Position numbers and translations under genes: made by a program | In this document: in pieces, positions 11,301-25,235 of the stretch | Position numbering within the stretch: position 1 is the stretch's first letter | Layout: each line of letters starts with the position of its first letter | Assembly (NCBI RefSeq): GCF_005239225.2 | Contig: NC_133291.1 | Coordinates: 2,232,001-2,296,000, forward strand | Reading direction: 5' to 3' | Source: Populus alba | Lineage: Eukaryota > Streptophyta > Magnoliopsida > Malpighiales > Salicaceae | Length of the DNA stretch: 64,000 nt | Notes under the pieces: model-generated | Told to the model about the DNA's origin: nothing | What the model saw: only the letters and a program-made list of their open reading frames with translations | Database searches by the model: none

Positions 11301-14300
11301 GTTGAGCACCTTGATGGTCACACGGATATTCTTCACGCGAAGTTATACAGCAATTGGTTACCCTGGTTAGATAAAGACCTTTGAAAAGTTTACTTACTTC
11401 TATTATATGCTCTCATTGACTCGTAACTTCTTTGCAGGGGGATGATGCGAAGAGATTTTTTGTTGCGAAGATATTGGAGAAGAGAGGAAGATGGAACATA
11501 TGGTAATATTTCATAATTTTTTTCAGAAAATCTATACAATATCAAGAAGGCGTATGATGTCAACAAGCTGCAGCCTTTGTTATTTGGCCCTAACATTTTA
11601 TCTGGTTTTTTCACAGTAATTCTATACCATTCTGTGATTCACAAGAAGTGTCCTCCACAAAATGGATATGTTCGAGCTTGCCTTAAAAGTAATGTATGCT
11701 TTGCTTCTGGAAATTTAAAGTGTTAATTTACTTATTAATGCTGCCAATTGACCCCGCCATGAACGGGAAAGACAAGAATTTCAATCAGGAGTGTTAATTT
11801 GCATCTCTCACTATTCTTTTCCGGTTCTTCCAGCAATTATATAAAGTAAAGGTTAATTTTGAGGATATTTCAGCTTAGATGACGTATGGCTTTTGATGTG
11901 AGGCTTTTTGTTCATGGTGACTTTTGCTTATTTGCTACTATCTCCATTTCACTGTATATATATTTTTTTATGTTTTCCCAGTTGGTTGTGTTGACTTGGT
12001 ATCCTTCATGCCATACCTTTCCTAAATGTGTATTAATTTCTGACAAACCTGCAGGTGGAGGGTACGTAATAACTCCTGTGAATAAAGGAAGGGAATCACT
12101 TGTAAAACACATGCTTGCAGTTAATTGGAAGTTTTGGAAAGTATATTTGCGTCAACCATCTGGAAGATCTTTAACCATCCGCATGCTTGAAAGACTTGCG
12201 GGTACCTTCTATTCTACTGATTAGGGAACTTCACCTGCGGTGCATTTTAGCTTTATGAACTGAAAGTTTACTTTATTAAAACACCATCTCTGTTGTTGCA
12301 TTTTGCAGCACTGAGGGAGATGTTCCAAGCCAAAGCCGGCAATTATCCATCTGATTTCTCTTCTGCAGACACGGGAGTAAAAATAATGTTGCCCCAGGAT
12401 GAAATGGAGGTTATTAAATCGGAAGATAAAAGCCAACAGAAGTTCGAACTGAATGCTGATTTAGAGGAAGACGAGGCAGAGAAAACAACTTCAGGGCGCA
12501 GAAGTTTAATGAGCCTGAATGATGCCTCTGATGAATTCTTTGATGTTCCTGATTCTGGTGAAATGATGGCTTTTGACCATTTGGAGAATGGCTGGTTTCC
12601 TGAAGTGAGTCAAGAATGGCCTGCTTCGGTATTTACTAACCTCCATGATTGAGTCTATGCTTGCCAAAATGTAGTTTAACCAGAGTTAAAAGACTTCTGT
12701 TTTGCGTTTCGTATCACGAACTTCAGAAGTTGATGAAGTTGATACTTGCTTGGGTTTTTCTTCTCTGTAAGAGATAAATTATGATAAAGAGCTGCAACTT
12801 TTTGTTCTCTGACTTTTTGGGCATCCAATTGTGCAGAACATGTCCCAGCCCAGATTATCATCTGCTGCTGTCTTTGTGAAGAAATTACATGACCTTGCAG
12901 GTTAGTCCAGTCGTGGTAGCCAAAGTTATCAATTTTAAGTTGACTGTTGAATGGAGGATGGTATGAATCACTGATTTATTGTGTTCTGGTAAAAAAAAAA
13001 ATCCCTCAAAACCTGTCTGCTGCAGTTCAGAAGAAGGGTTACATGGACTTTCAAGAGTTGGCTAAAGAAGAAAACGTAGTGACATCCTTTGGAAATACTC
13101 TTCAAAAGGACTCAGCCTGTTCTTTACCATGCAGTTGGGCTACTGCTGATCCTACTACCTTTCTGATTCGTGGAGAAAATTATTTCAAAGACAATCAGAA
13201 GGTGCCTTAAATTCTAGCTAATTCGGTTATTTAGAACCTCCACCTTTTTTTTTCTAAATTTCATGTTTAAGCATTTTATTTTCTCCAGATCAAGGCAAAA
13301 GGCACATTAATGCAAATGGTTGGGGCCGACTGGCTAAGATCCGACCGCCGAGAAGATGATCTTGGAAGCCGCGCTGAGAGTATTGTTCAGGTTTGATATC
13401 TACCATCTCTATGAACTCTCTGTATATATCCTCCTATAAGAACTAAAAACAAAAAAAAAAAAGGATGACCTATTGTTGGAAATGCAAATTTCTTCATGCA
13501 GAAGTTTGCAGCACAAGGTCGACCAGAATTCTTCTTCATTGTCAATATACAGGTTAATTTAATTTAATGTAAATGCTGATGATGAATCTCATAATCAAGA
13601 GACAGGTTATATGATATTTGATCACGAATCAGGTTCCCGGTGTAACCCAGCATACCCTTGCACTGTACTATATGTTAAAAACTCCTCTGGAAGAAACTCC
13701 CTTGCTCCACAGTTTTGTCAATGGTGATGATGCCTTTAGGAATTCAAGATTTAAGCTCATACCTTATATTTCCAAGGTAAGTAACACAGCTTGAGTTAGT
13801 TGTATTCATAGAATATCACACAGATCATGCCGCTTAAATTCTTGCATTGTTTGTGATTTCGCAGGGATCATGGATAGTGAAGCAGAGTGTTGGCAAGAAA
13901 GCTTGCTTAGTGGGTCAAGCACTTGAAATGAATTACTTTCGAGGGAAGAACTACTTGGAGGTAGATTTCAAATAAAGTTTTCTGCATCCATAGTTTTCAG
14001 GTTGAGTTTCGTGTTGTGATGCCTGTAAACATGTCCGAATTTCAGCTCGACATTGATGTCGGATCTTCCACTGTAGCCAGAGGGGTGGTCAGCCTTGTTC
14101 TTGGATACCTGAACCATCTGGTCATAGAAATGGCATTTGTGATTCAGGTGAAACATATTAATCTCTCTATATCTTTATCCAGCTTCCTAAATCCTCATGC
14201 TCTGAGCTAAGTAATTAACTGCATGTGCGTGATGAGACTGAAGAAAAGTTTTCGAAATCTTCAAGTGATTTCAAAAACTGTGCTGATGTGAAGATTAAAA

Positions 14301-14440
14301 CCATAGCATCAGGAACAGAAGCATTAATACTTCCTGTCTGAAAAATCTTGTAGGGTAACACCGAGGAGGAGCTCCCGGAAGTCCTGCTCGGAACCTGTCG
14401 ACTCAATAATCTGGATGCATCCAAATCAGTCCTTGTATAG
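8307..14440 (+). CDS. EDR2-like protein with PH, START and DUF1336 domains
   Basis: Relatives of Arabidopsis ENHANCED DISEASE RESISTANCE 2 bind phosphoinositides/lipids at membranes, and EDR2 itself restrains cell death and powdery mildew resistance. Exons: 8307-8459, 9622-9696, 9814-9867, 9949-10014, 10096-10157, 10489-10613, 10685-10731, 10814-10914, 11270-11365, 11438-11502, 11617-11688, 12055-12201, 12309-12628, 12837-12900, 13026-13201, 13289-13390, 13502-13552, 13633-13776, 13865-13960, 14046-14147, 14354-14440. The spliced frame is open for 734 aa, the usual family length (about 720-735). PH domain: about 8-116 (starts GKMEGWLF). START domain: about 170-360 (WKIFGCQNGLRLFKEAKDWD, then LPWGMMRRDF). 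An acidic linker follows, then DUF1336 at about 517-720 (ADPTTFLIRGENYF, PEFFFIVNIQVPG). The ATG at 8307 is the first in frame; the open frame upstream of it has only non-ATG codons. Whether it shares EDR2's immune role is unknown; the At3g54800-like branch is a plausible closest relative. Confidence 0.92.
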
Positions 14441-15159
14441 CCATATGATTTTGACCAACAATTTTTATCCCTTATAAGCACCCTTTTTTGTTTCGCTCAT
14501 TGATTTAAAACTCGAGTGATGACAGTTTACTAATTTCGTCACTGGTTCTTTGGTAGGGCAAATTATTGTGTAAAGTTTTTTTTTTTTTTTTTTTCATATA
14601 GAGATACATGACCAGAGTACATTATTTATTCTGTATTTTTTAATTTAATCTGCTAATTGAACCGATATTTTATAAAAATATATATAGATATTGTGAGGTA
14701 ATTTATTTTTGGTATAATATTTTTGGATCATTAAAATGTGGATAAAAGCTAATGTTATGCATTTGAATTTTCTGTCCAGTGATCAAGTTGGATGATTGTG
14801 AGTAATTCTCCAGCCTATCTCACAGGTAGGGTTTATTTGGGTTTAAAAAAGATGGATTGGTGTCATCAAGCTTAATAATTGCTTCTGTTCTCCAGGTGTA
14901 TGGTTTCAATTGGTATGTACGGCACGCTTTTTTTTTTTTTTTTTTTTTTTTTAAAGATGTGTGATCATTTTTTGAACGGAATTGTTTTCTTTTATTTTAT
15001 TTTTGTATCGGTGAAAAGAGATTTATTTAGCAAGGCCGCTTGGGCTTCTTTAAGCCCATTCACATAATGTTGGCATTAAATCCATAAAGATTGGAAATTG
15101 AAGTTCAGAAACCCAAACTGCATTTGCCATTATTATGCCAAGTAAGAGTCTGTGTTTTT

Positions 15160-15305
15160 TAAAAAAATATATTTTTTTTAAATTAAATTTTTATATTTTT
15201 ATATACTAATATAAAAAATATATTTAAAAAATAAAAAATATATTTTAATATATTTCTAAATATAAAAATATTTTAAAAATAATCGCTATAAAAATTCCTA
15301 ATATA
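15160..15305. repeat. AT-rich dispersed repeat
   Basis: Nearly pure A/T with ATATACTAATATAAAAAATA and TTTTAATATATTTCTAAATA. It resembles the other AT-rich blocks of the window. Boundaries are set by composition only. Confidence 0.4.
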
Positions 15306-17046
15306 ATGTAAATAAATATACTTTTGTGTTTTTGTATTTTCAAGTTTGGTTATTGTACTGATGGATGAACCCTTGTATCGTTTTGGATTCAAATGAGGAG
15401 ATCATACGTATAAATGACGTGTATAAAATCTTAATTGTCACCCGATTTAGGTACTAATCTAAAAATTACCCATGTTATTAGACTATCGAATCAACCCCGT
15501 ATATAGCTAAAAAATCATTACTAATAAATTATTTTTATTTAAACTCCAACATCTTTTTCTTATCTTACAAGTTCCGATTTTTCTTTTCTTGCAAGTTCCG
15601 ATTAATTAACCGTGTTATTATAAATTTAACCAGATTAAATGAATTTGATCAGATTAATATTTATCTAATTTAACTACAAGTTAAGGGTGGAAAATTTCTA
15701 TAATCAACCTATCAAGTTGAACCAGAATTTAATAACTATATATAAAACCAATTAACAGGGGAAACAAATTTACTCTTCATGTATGAAAGCTTGGGTAGAG
15801 AAAACATGTGCATAGAAACCGAAATGGATGCTGTATTTTCCTTGGAGTAACCTAGGGCAATGTTCCGTCTTACAAATTAGGATAGTTTGGCATATATATT
15901 ATATACTGGTGCATTTCCTTGTATTTATTTTTATTTTTTTATTATTTTGATATTAAAAATAATATTTGAAAAAAAATGATATATTTTTAAAATAAAAATA
16001 CTTTACAAAATAACTTACACTACTGTAGCAAACACCTAGCGCCATCTAGCCATTCAACAATCGTTGGAGCCTGTTGCTACCAGAATAATTCAAGCAGGCG
16101 AGGGCAGTGTTGTTGTTTTCCATATGAATGAACTTCCACCAAAGTATAAAGAACACACATCACAATTCATTGGCCACGAAATTAAAAATGACAATAATTT
16201 CATATTGGCTTTTTGTGTTTTATAAATATGCTCCCAAAATAGACCAAATTAATAAATTATCAAAAAAGAAAAAAGAAATACGGAAGAGAATGTCATTTCT
16301 GGCTAATCGGATTGAGAAAAAAAATCCGAATAAATTAATCTTTAAGTTTAAAAATATCATATTAAAAGAGAATTAATGCCATGATAAACATTCATTTTCA
16401 TAGTAATAATCCACTCAGTTCATGTGATAAAAGATTAAAAAACTTTTAGCTTGTTTATATTGTTATATTCTGTATTAAATTCTAATAAAATTAAATAGTT
16501 TCGAATTGTAATCCATCATTTTATCCTTCAATGCACTGAAGAACTGCCTTAGTTGTGAGGGTATAATTGTATTTTTCAAGGGATCAAAATGTTATTTGCT
16601 AATTAATCGTGATAATTTAATAAATTTATGTTTTTTTATATATGCATTAAGATTACTTCATCACCTTTGAAAGCTAAGAAAATAGGCCTTTTTGTAGGGA
16701 GTTTTTGTGTATTTTTCAACTTTGCATAGTTAAAGGATAATGATGCCTCTAAAGGCTTTTTTTTTTTTAAGTGTTACATGGAGTTTTTTTCAAGCTTGTT
16801 CAATTTAGTTTTTTAATAAAGATTTTTTATTTTTAAAATAAATATAAGCACCCAATGTTTTTCATGTTTTGTTCCAAATATTACTTTTGAGACCCAAGCC
16901 AGTATAAGCCCTGAGTCCCTTGATTAACAAATTAAAGTTAAAAATTTAAATTTTTTATTTGTTCATTGATTTTTTGTTCTTATTTTATCTTTTATCGTTT
17001 GGATTCCTATGAATTGGTTATTGGTATTTTTTAAGCTTCATAAAAA

Positions 17047-17087
<41 letters not shown>

Positions 17088-18322
17088 ACTGTTAATCATT
17101 TATTTTTTACACTTCAAAAAAATAGGACAGTGATGGAAGCTATCCAGTATAGTGTCAAATAAAAATGGTATTAAACACTTGTACTTTTGCATAACAATGT
17201 CACATGCTTTTATTGCATGGGATAAGGTACATTGCTTCCCCGATTTAATTCGTCTCCCACAGGTTTTAAAGAGGTGTGGGATGCCACTCTCTCAACTTGG
17301 CTCTTGGAATGGATCAGTGCCTTTGATTGAAACCCCGACCCATTTCCTCACTTGCCCTAAATACCCTCACAAAACTTACTAAAATCACTTCACATTACGG
17401 GCAACTTTGCCATCTCACCACCACCCTCCAAAATCTAGTTCTCTAACACTGTCCCCACGTAGTCCCATTAGATTTGATGCACTCACATGGCACGTGATCA
17501 CGTTCAAATATGTTTTATAGTTTTTTTTTAACTGTTTTTTTTTTTTTTGTGTGTTAATATTTTATAATAGATGTTATCATTGCATGCGACGTTAGGTTAG
17601 GAAAATCCTAAAATACTACAATATCATCACAGGATCTATATTAAGTATACACCCAACACCCAGGGCTTGAATCGTGGATTAAGTCTATGAGATTATATAT
17701 CAACAAGTTAATCAAAATTATAATTAAAAAAAATTCAAAACAACTCGTATTAATAATAATAAAATATTAATAATTTAAAGTAGTATTATTACTTACATGA
17801 ATCCGTATCCTATTAGTATGTCCATTTTTGTCCAATAACTTAGCTTTCTTTTTAATTTTTTTTAAGGTATTTAAAAAACAATTTTCACATATTCTAAATG
17901 AATATGAATATGGAATATGAACGAATAATGAATTTTCAAGAAACACATTTTCCTAATTTCATTAAATTCGAGCCCTTGCAGTTTTTATACAATTAATTAT
18001 CAAGCCTAAATCGTGTTTTTTTATAGTATTTCTTTTTATTGTATAAAAAATATCACACATTATCATCACATTCAATAAATTGTCCCTGTTCCCGGCGCCT
18101 GTAACGGGTGATGACCCAAAATATAGAACCATTATTTTCTACATCACCATCACGATATCATTTTTCATGATTATGATAAACATGCAACCACGTGGCACCA
18201 TCACATGCTGCCTTCTACGTCTTCCCTGCAATCCACCAGCACAATGGTTACATGACAGCATGTCGTCTGATCTATAACTTATTGCACGTTATGCTAGTAT
18301 TAATTTTCGATAGAATTCCCTG

Positions 18323-18430
<108 letters not shown>

Positions 18431-19324
18431 CACGACAATTTTGCCTGATGATGCCTATGCAAGATGTACAAAAATCCATGGCTAGAGCCTCTGTCTTTAA
18501 GGCTTAATTTGAATGTTCAAATTTGAAGATTTCTTGGACAACAGTCGTTGAGTGTTGCTGTCATGTGATGGGAGCTTCGCTAACAAATTGAATTTTGAGC
18601 ACAAGGGCGTCTTGTTTTCTGGCATGTTTCACTGAGTCTATTGCTGGCGACTTTGCACGAACAACGCAACTTGGACTTTGGCTGCAATGGTGCGCTTGAA
18701 CACCACTACATGCTTCTATCAAACACTGGCTAATAAACACTGGGCTCCAAAAAACCTAATTCAAAACGGCAAGCAGTCTACGAGGTCATTTGGTAATGCA
18801 GCTGCCGTTTTTTACCACGAGGTCGTAAAAATGAGTAATAATATGTCATTATTGAAATGTTTTTATGTCGAATTAATTTTGAAGGTTTTTTTTTTTAAGA
18901 AAAAAACTTCATCTTGTAGCATTTTACATCTGGTTTTCAAATTATTTTTTTAAAAAAATAAAATTCGATCTGAATATCTTATGCTTTGGCGTTTTGGAAA
19001 ACGAAGGTCTCAAAAGCTTGAAAAATTTATAAAAATCACTTCCATGATTTAAAAAAAATTATAAGAAATAACCATAGCAATCAATTAATATAAAACTCAC
19101 TCCATGATTAAAAGCAGATGAACAAATTTAAATGTCAAACGGTCGAAAATCAGGGAAGCGAGGGAAAACCGTTAAAGGCTCTGTACAGACTCACAGGGGT
19201 CAAAACTCAACGCCACCGACGCGTTAAATGGCATCATGTATTTTGTCTGCTTCATTGGCAACCCTTCTTAGCCGGTAAGCACTTCCCATGTCAAGACTTT
19301 ATGCCCTGTCGCACCCGGTAATTC

Positions 19325-19354
19325 TGTCGGTGCCACTGAGTGTCGGCACCGACA
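19325..19354. repeat. Perfect 10-bp inverted repeat with a 10-base loop
   Basis: TGTCGGTGCC (19325-19334) and GGCACCGACA (19345-19354) are exact reverse complements. The stem is GC-rich in an AT-rich region. No U-tract or neighbouring gene end gives it a role. Confidence 0.7.
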
Positions 19355-19865
19355 CGCCAGATTTATTACCGGAAGACTGCCTTTTGTTCGTTTGCAGATT
19401 TATTATTACACATGAAATCTGTGGTTGTAGTTTTTAACCGCGGTTATGGTTTTTAAAGAATTATAAATTATAACTTCTTGAAAAATATTATTAATCATTT
19501 AAAAGCCACATATTCCAGTTGGGGGCACTGGATGATTTTGATTGGTGATCGTGGGACCAGGTACTGCTTTCGTTTCCGTAGGTGAGAGGTACTCGATCCC
19601 CAAGTACACTGTCTGGTTTAAAACCGGTGAAAGAGGCAGTACCAGGGAGGGAGCAACTACGCCCTAGCCCATGTTAAGTCCCTGCACCAGCATTTATTTT
19701 AAGGATTTGAGAGAATATTTGTGATGGAGAAAAGTTGCTTGAATCTCCAGAAATGCTTGAATCTCCCATATTATTTAATTGAAATATTTATAAACGTAGC
19801 TACACATCAAATATACATGTAAGTCTAGTTATACTTTGCCATCCCATTGAATATCGAGGATCTTT

Positions 19866-19941
19866 CATGCTGGCTCGATTGCGATTTTAATGTACATGAA
19901 CAGACCAAATACTTCTTGCATGCTGGCTCGATTGCGATTTT
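19866..19941 (+). repeat. 23-bp exact direct repeat, 53 bp apart
   Basis: CATGCTGGCTCGATTGCGAT followed by TTT occurs at 19866-19888 and again at 19919-19941. Function unknown. Confidence 0.75.
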
Positions 19942-21054
19942 GGTCCCTCGACCTGTTTATCCCAACACGAGACCATTTGCTAGCAGAAGCTTAAGCATTG
20001 CTCACAATTTACAAAACATATAGCTATAGGATTGCATTATCAAACTAGGTTACTTCAAGTTCTATGATGTAGATTGGGTGAAAAAAAATTGATATATAAA
20101 AAAAAAACTTGAAAGCTCCTAACTCGATTCTTTGTTAATTTAAATTTTAAATTAAATCATGTGAAACATAACTTTATCAATTTGATAGATTTAATAAGAG
20201 AAAAAGAATCAATGTTAGCCTGAGTTAGCATGTTAAGTTTATGATATAGATTATGGACTCCATCAAGTTTATTTTTTATTTTTTTATAAATAAAAAATAT
20301 TTAAAAGTAGTTAAAAAAAAAATTGAATTAAAAAGTATAAACCTAGCTTCATCTTTTTTTTCAAGAGATGTTTAGAGAAAAAATTATAATTTTCAAGTTT
20401 ATTTTATTAAATAAAACTTGATATAAAAAATGATGAGTTTAATTATCAAAAAACTGACTCCATAATAATTTTTTCTTTCATTGCTAATGTTGTTCTTGGA
20501 TGAATTTCTTTTTTTTCTCTCACAAAGTAATGAATTGAAAAATAAATAAAAAATAAATTTTTGAAATAAAATGAAAGTTGTCAATAATTTGACATTAGAC
20601 TTCTTTTTCCTCTCGCTTATATTTTTGTCCTCTCTTTTAATTTGATATTTTCTTCATAATATTAAGTTTAACTAGACCCTAGAAAAATTCTCCGTGGGTC
20701 TTGCCCTTCCTTTTTCTATTTTTCTCGTTTGCTCTTTTCTGGAACTTACTATCTTTCAAAGAAAACACAGGCTTCGATCAAACTTTGGCTGCAATTCTCC
20801 CCCGGTGGATTGCTTACTGGTTTCTGGACTGTACTCCATGATCACCATCTGTACGGCTGTGCGTTTGGAGGCCCCACATAACAACTCTGGTCATGATCAA
20901 CAAAACCTTCAAAATCCTTGATCACACGACCCAGAAAGGTAATAAAAACAATTCCCTCAGGACACTTTCGTCCCACAAAAGTCAGCCCAAAACGTGGCAA
21001 CCAATAATCACCCCAACCTGGAACAAACAATTTACGCACAAATCCCCACACAAA

Positions 21055-21064
21055 GTCACGTGAC
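21055..21064. promoter_or_regulatory. Palindromic G-box GTCACGTGAC
   Basis: A perfect 10-bp palindrome with the CACGTG core bound by bHLH and bZIP factors in plants. It sits in the GC-richer pocket with further ACGT words (such as GCCACGTC near 21183), but no gene start is recognised close by. Confidence 0.5.
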
Positions 21065-21970
21065 TCCCAGCATCCAGGTTACAGCAATCCAGTTCCGTTA
21101 CACTCCGCACTACCCAGCTGGCACTGAGCAGGTTTCGATTCGCTGTGTGGATCCCACGGCACACGGTAATCTGATTCCCCGTGCCACGTCTGCTCAGCGC
21201 GTGGACTTATATTCGTCCTCCTGCTTTGAACGTCCTAGCTAAGATGGGTCCCACGAAGAACATGGCCTCTTACTTTCACGCACGCACGATGCATGTGCCA
21301 CCGCGCCCCGCTTATCTCGCCGGGTACAGCCACGTCACCAGCCATCCCAACGAGCTGTCAATTGACCATAATAGCCACATACAAGGGTAGTATAGTCATA
21401 TGACAATTAGGAAGGTTACAACGTCACTTCACGCATCCAACCCCCATGTGTATGTGACAACCAACATGTTAACACCGGAGGGATTAATTTTTAATGACAG
21501 AGAATGACCAACTATATAACCATATATTATAGAGGACACGAGACTTTGAATCACACGGATTTTAAACAAAATCAAGTGACCGATCAAGCCTAAATCCACT
21601 TGAATTTATGAATTATTGGATTATAATATTTAATTTCTCACAAATGATCAGAGCTAACCACACGAGCTAATTTTCCAGATCAATCGAACCATTCACTGGC
21701 ACATGCCGAGTAGTCAAACATTCCGATCCCATGTCCAGAAGGAATTTGCCGTTAATCAGCTCAGCAATGACTCCGATATGTTATGTGTAATTAACCAGCA
21801 GTCTGACCCACGAGCACATTTCGATGGATCATTGTTGAATTTTCAATTGAATGCATGCTTGTTCAGTTAGGGCACAAAAGCATGTGCTATTTCTGCATGC
21901 GATGCGAGGCTATTTTGTACATTGTCAATCTTCCTTTCCTTGCCGACACATGGATGGATGCTCGATTATT

Positions 21971-21989
21971 GGGGAGGGGAGGGGAGGGG
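21971..21989 (+). other. G-quadruplex motif with four G4 tracts
   Basis: Four GGGG tracts are separated by single A residues (19 bases), surrounded by AT-rich DNA. This pattern is expected to fold into a very stable four-tetrad G-quadruplex on the plus strand. Confidence 0.8.
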
Positions 21990-24039
21990 TTATTTTTTAT
22001 TGTTTGCATTTATGAATCATTTTTATTTTTTTATTTTGTGACATGGACAATACGATTGTGAAATTGGATCGAAGCATAGAGGGTAGAGTCTTTGTTTTTG
22101 TATTTTTTTTTAAATAATTTTATTTTATGTTTTTTACTAATACTAAAATTAATTTTTAAAAATAATTACCCCACAACATCTGACATCTCAAAGACGTTGC
22201 TGTTAGGTGATTAAGATGTACGAATTGTTTGGGAAGACTTTTTAAAAGTTCCGGTGAAATGCAAAACAGACAAATCGAGTGATGAAAATAATATATTTGG
22301 ACGTAATGGATTGTTTGTATTTCGTCGGTGCCATTTAAAAGTTATTTATTAGCTGTACTTACGATCCAAAGCGACATATAAAAAGACGTTGATATTTACA
22401 TTTTGCAAACATTATTATATAAATCACCTCCAATATTAACTAACCAGGGCCAGATGTAAACACTATCCGAGCAGTGTATTGATTTCCATTTAATTCATTT
22501 TTTCCAGGATATTTTACATACACGTGTCATTAATGTCCGGTAAGAAGAAGGAAAAACAGAAACCACGTTCTGGCCTCTTTAATTTCCCATTGTTTTCAGA
22601 AACACTCCTCGTTTCATTAATTATGAGAGCAGCTCCATAAAATCTCGTTCAAATGGAAGGATTTAATTGGTTTTTTAATATTTTTGCTAATTAATTACCG
22701 GTGGCTGCCTTGAAATATAAAAGGGTTGTACCAAATTAACTTATTTTCAAAGATAGACAAGTCCTTCGGAAGGAAGTCGGTTCAAAGAGTGGAATCCAAG
22801 TTAGTTAGAAATTTAGAATAGAAAGGGAAGCAAAAGGGAGGTGCTGCAGCACGAGAACAGGACCCTTCCATATTTGATATTGAATTCTTTTGAGGGATGG
22901 GCGTACGTGGAGTGTCCTGGAAGGCATCGATGCAAAGGGTAAACCTCAAGTTAGCTAGACGACGTCGTGTGCGTGAGCGAGCCCCCTTCGTTTTGTATTG
23001 ATTAATAGGCCCAGAACACAACATGTTTCTGTTGTGCTGTCACTTTTAGTAACCCTTCTCCACCTCCATTAAAACCAGCCCTCCGGTAATTATTAAATCC
23101 TGGATTTAGTACCTTTAATTGCTTGCAAAGCCTTTCCCGTTTTCAGGACACTTGTGCTTCCCTACCTAGCTAGAGCTGGTGTCGATCAACCACCCACGCA
23201 GAACGCTGTAAAAGCCAGAAAGAAAACTTAGCCCACTGCTGCGAAGCATGATTATGAGTTAGTTTACTTTGTTGAAGACTTGGGTTATAATTTAAACAAA
23301 AAAATGTTATTAATTTCGATAATTTACTCAAATAAAACTAACCTAGCTCATGTCATATTAATTCTATATATATATATCAAGGGGTCACCTCGAAGCAAGA
23401 GTGTTGCTTTCATGAGTTGTTTGGATATTAAAATCATGCTTTAAAATAGTACTAGCATATGTTAAACATGGTTAAGAGTATAAAACGGATCGGTACAATG
23501 TTGTTGAGTGTTGTGCTGCAACATTGTAATGAATGAGTCAAGGAGCCTTTAACTCGTCTTGCCTGTTCTTGTTTCAAGATGCCTTGCGCTCTGCACGTTG
23601 CACGAATATACAGTTCTAAAGGCCTGTCTCGATATTAAGTGGTGTAGTTGAAATTATATTTTATTTTATTTTAGTTGTAATTTTAAAAATATTTTATTAA
23701 TCAAGATATATCACGGTACGGTTTTGTAAGCGTTATATTGAAAATTATGTTGCGAAACTGTGTTAAAAAAAAACTATAATTCATAGCTTTTCTTAAATTA
23801 TCAATGTGTTTGAAACCGTGACTACAAGAATTAAAGCAACGCCAAGAATTAAGGCAAATCAACTTCTTGAATATATCATCAGCGAAAAGGTATAGCTATA
23901 AAGATATATAAGAAATCGATGGTTTGAATAATTAGAACTGTACATTTGAGAAGAAATAATTGAACAACTTGGCTGATTCTGTCGAGACCAAACTGGGAAA
24001 GAAGCTTCTGTTTGTGTAAGCTTTTGGTCTGTTTATGAA

Positions 24040-24180
24040 TTGTTTTTTTTAAATATATTTTACTTGAAAATTTATTAAAATAATGTATATATTTTTTAAA
24101 ATTTATTTTTTATACTAGTATATCAATATTAAAACGATATAAAAATATAAATAAAAAATATATATATATATATATAAAAA
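24040..24180. repeat. AT-rich dispersed repeat
   Basis: Contains TATACTAGTATATCAATATT and AAAACGATATAAAAATA, matching phrases in the other AT-rich blocks. It ends in a short AT dinucleotide run at about 24158-24174. Confidence 0.45.
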
Positions 24181-25049
24181 AACACGATTAAGCAGCATCA
24201 CTTCATATTTTAAACAAAGAATCCAAAATTACCAGAACCACGTGAAAACAGATTGACCTTTTTTCCTTAATATTTAAACTTAAACACTAGCAGTTATAAA
24301 GGTACCAGCCCCATGTGAAATCGGATTTGACTTCCTTAAAAAGCACACCACAACACGGTCCTACATAAATGACCACCGCGGTACCTTTTTTTTTTTTTTT
24401 TAATTCTAAAATTAGATAACTACAAATCAGTCGCCATGGTTGTAGTAACTATCGAATGAGTACCCAATATTGCACATTTTGCCAAGCTTTTTTTTTGTTT
24501 AACATATTCGTCCCTTTCCCGTTTCAATTTATCACAGCGACGTGAAAATTGGCTTCCAACCCTGAATAGATCTGCAAGTATCACTTTTATAAACAATGAT
24601 ATAATTTTATACTTCATGCATCCAAAAATAATAATAAAAAAAAGAAACTAAAATCAAGAGAAGCAAAGTAGATGTTATCTATTTATTTGCTGTATGAAAA
24701 AATAAGGTTTTCTATATAAACATTTTTCTAAGTGATTTGGTCATGAAAACTGTGTATAGTTAATTTAGTTTACAGTAAGAAAACTGGTGGGGGGTGAGTT
24801 AGGAAGACCAAATCAATTATAGGGAAAAATCAGAAATATTTTAAACGATAGGGACTGACTCGTAGTTATTCCTGTAAAAAAATGGAGGAACCGAAAGCCC
24901 GACTTGTACAGTCCTTGTCGATATGGGAGTTCCAATCGAAAAAATCCAATCCAAGAAGAATGTACACAGCAGTAAAAAAAGCTGACACAATCACAGACAG
25001 GGCTCTCTCTCTATGTGCGAGTCCAATAATTGATTGTCATAATTTTATT

Positions 25050-25235
25050 TTTTTAAAAAAATAATATTAAATTATTTTTTTATAATTTTAATTGGTTGAT
25101 ATTAAATTTTTTTTATACATAACTTTGTGTGTTGATATCAAAATTAATTTTAAAAAATAAATAATATTATTTTAATTTATTTTTAAATAAAAAATATTTT
25201 AAAAATTAATTACTATTAAATTTCTAAATATTCCC
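25050..25235. repeat. AT-rich dispersed repeat
   Basis: Nearly pure A/T with TGTTGATATCAAAATTAATT in the middle and TTATTTTTAAATAAAAAATA to its right. It shares this organisation with 49290-49440 (ATTGATGTTAAAAATAATTT). Confidence 0.45.
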
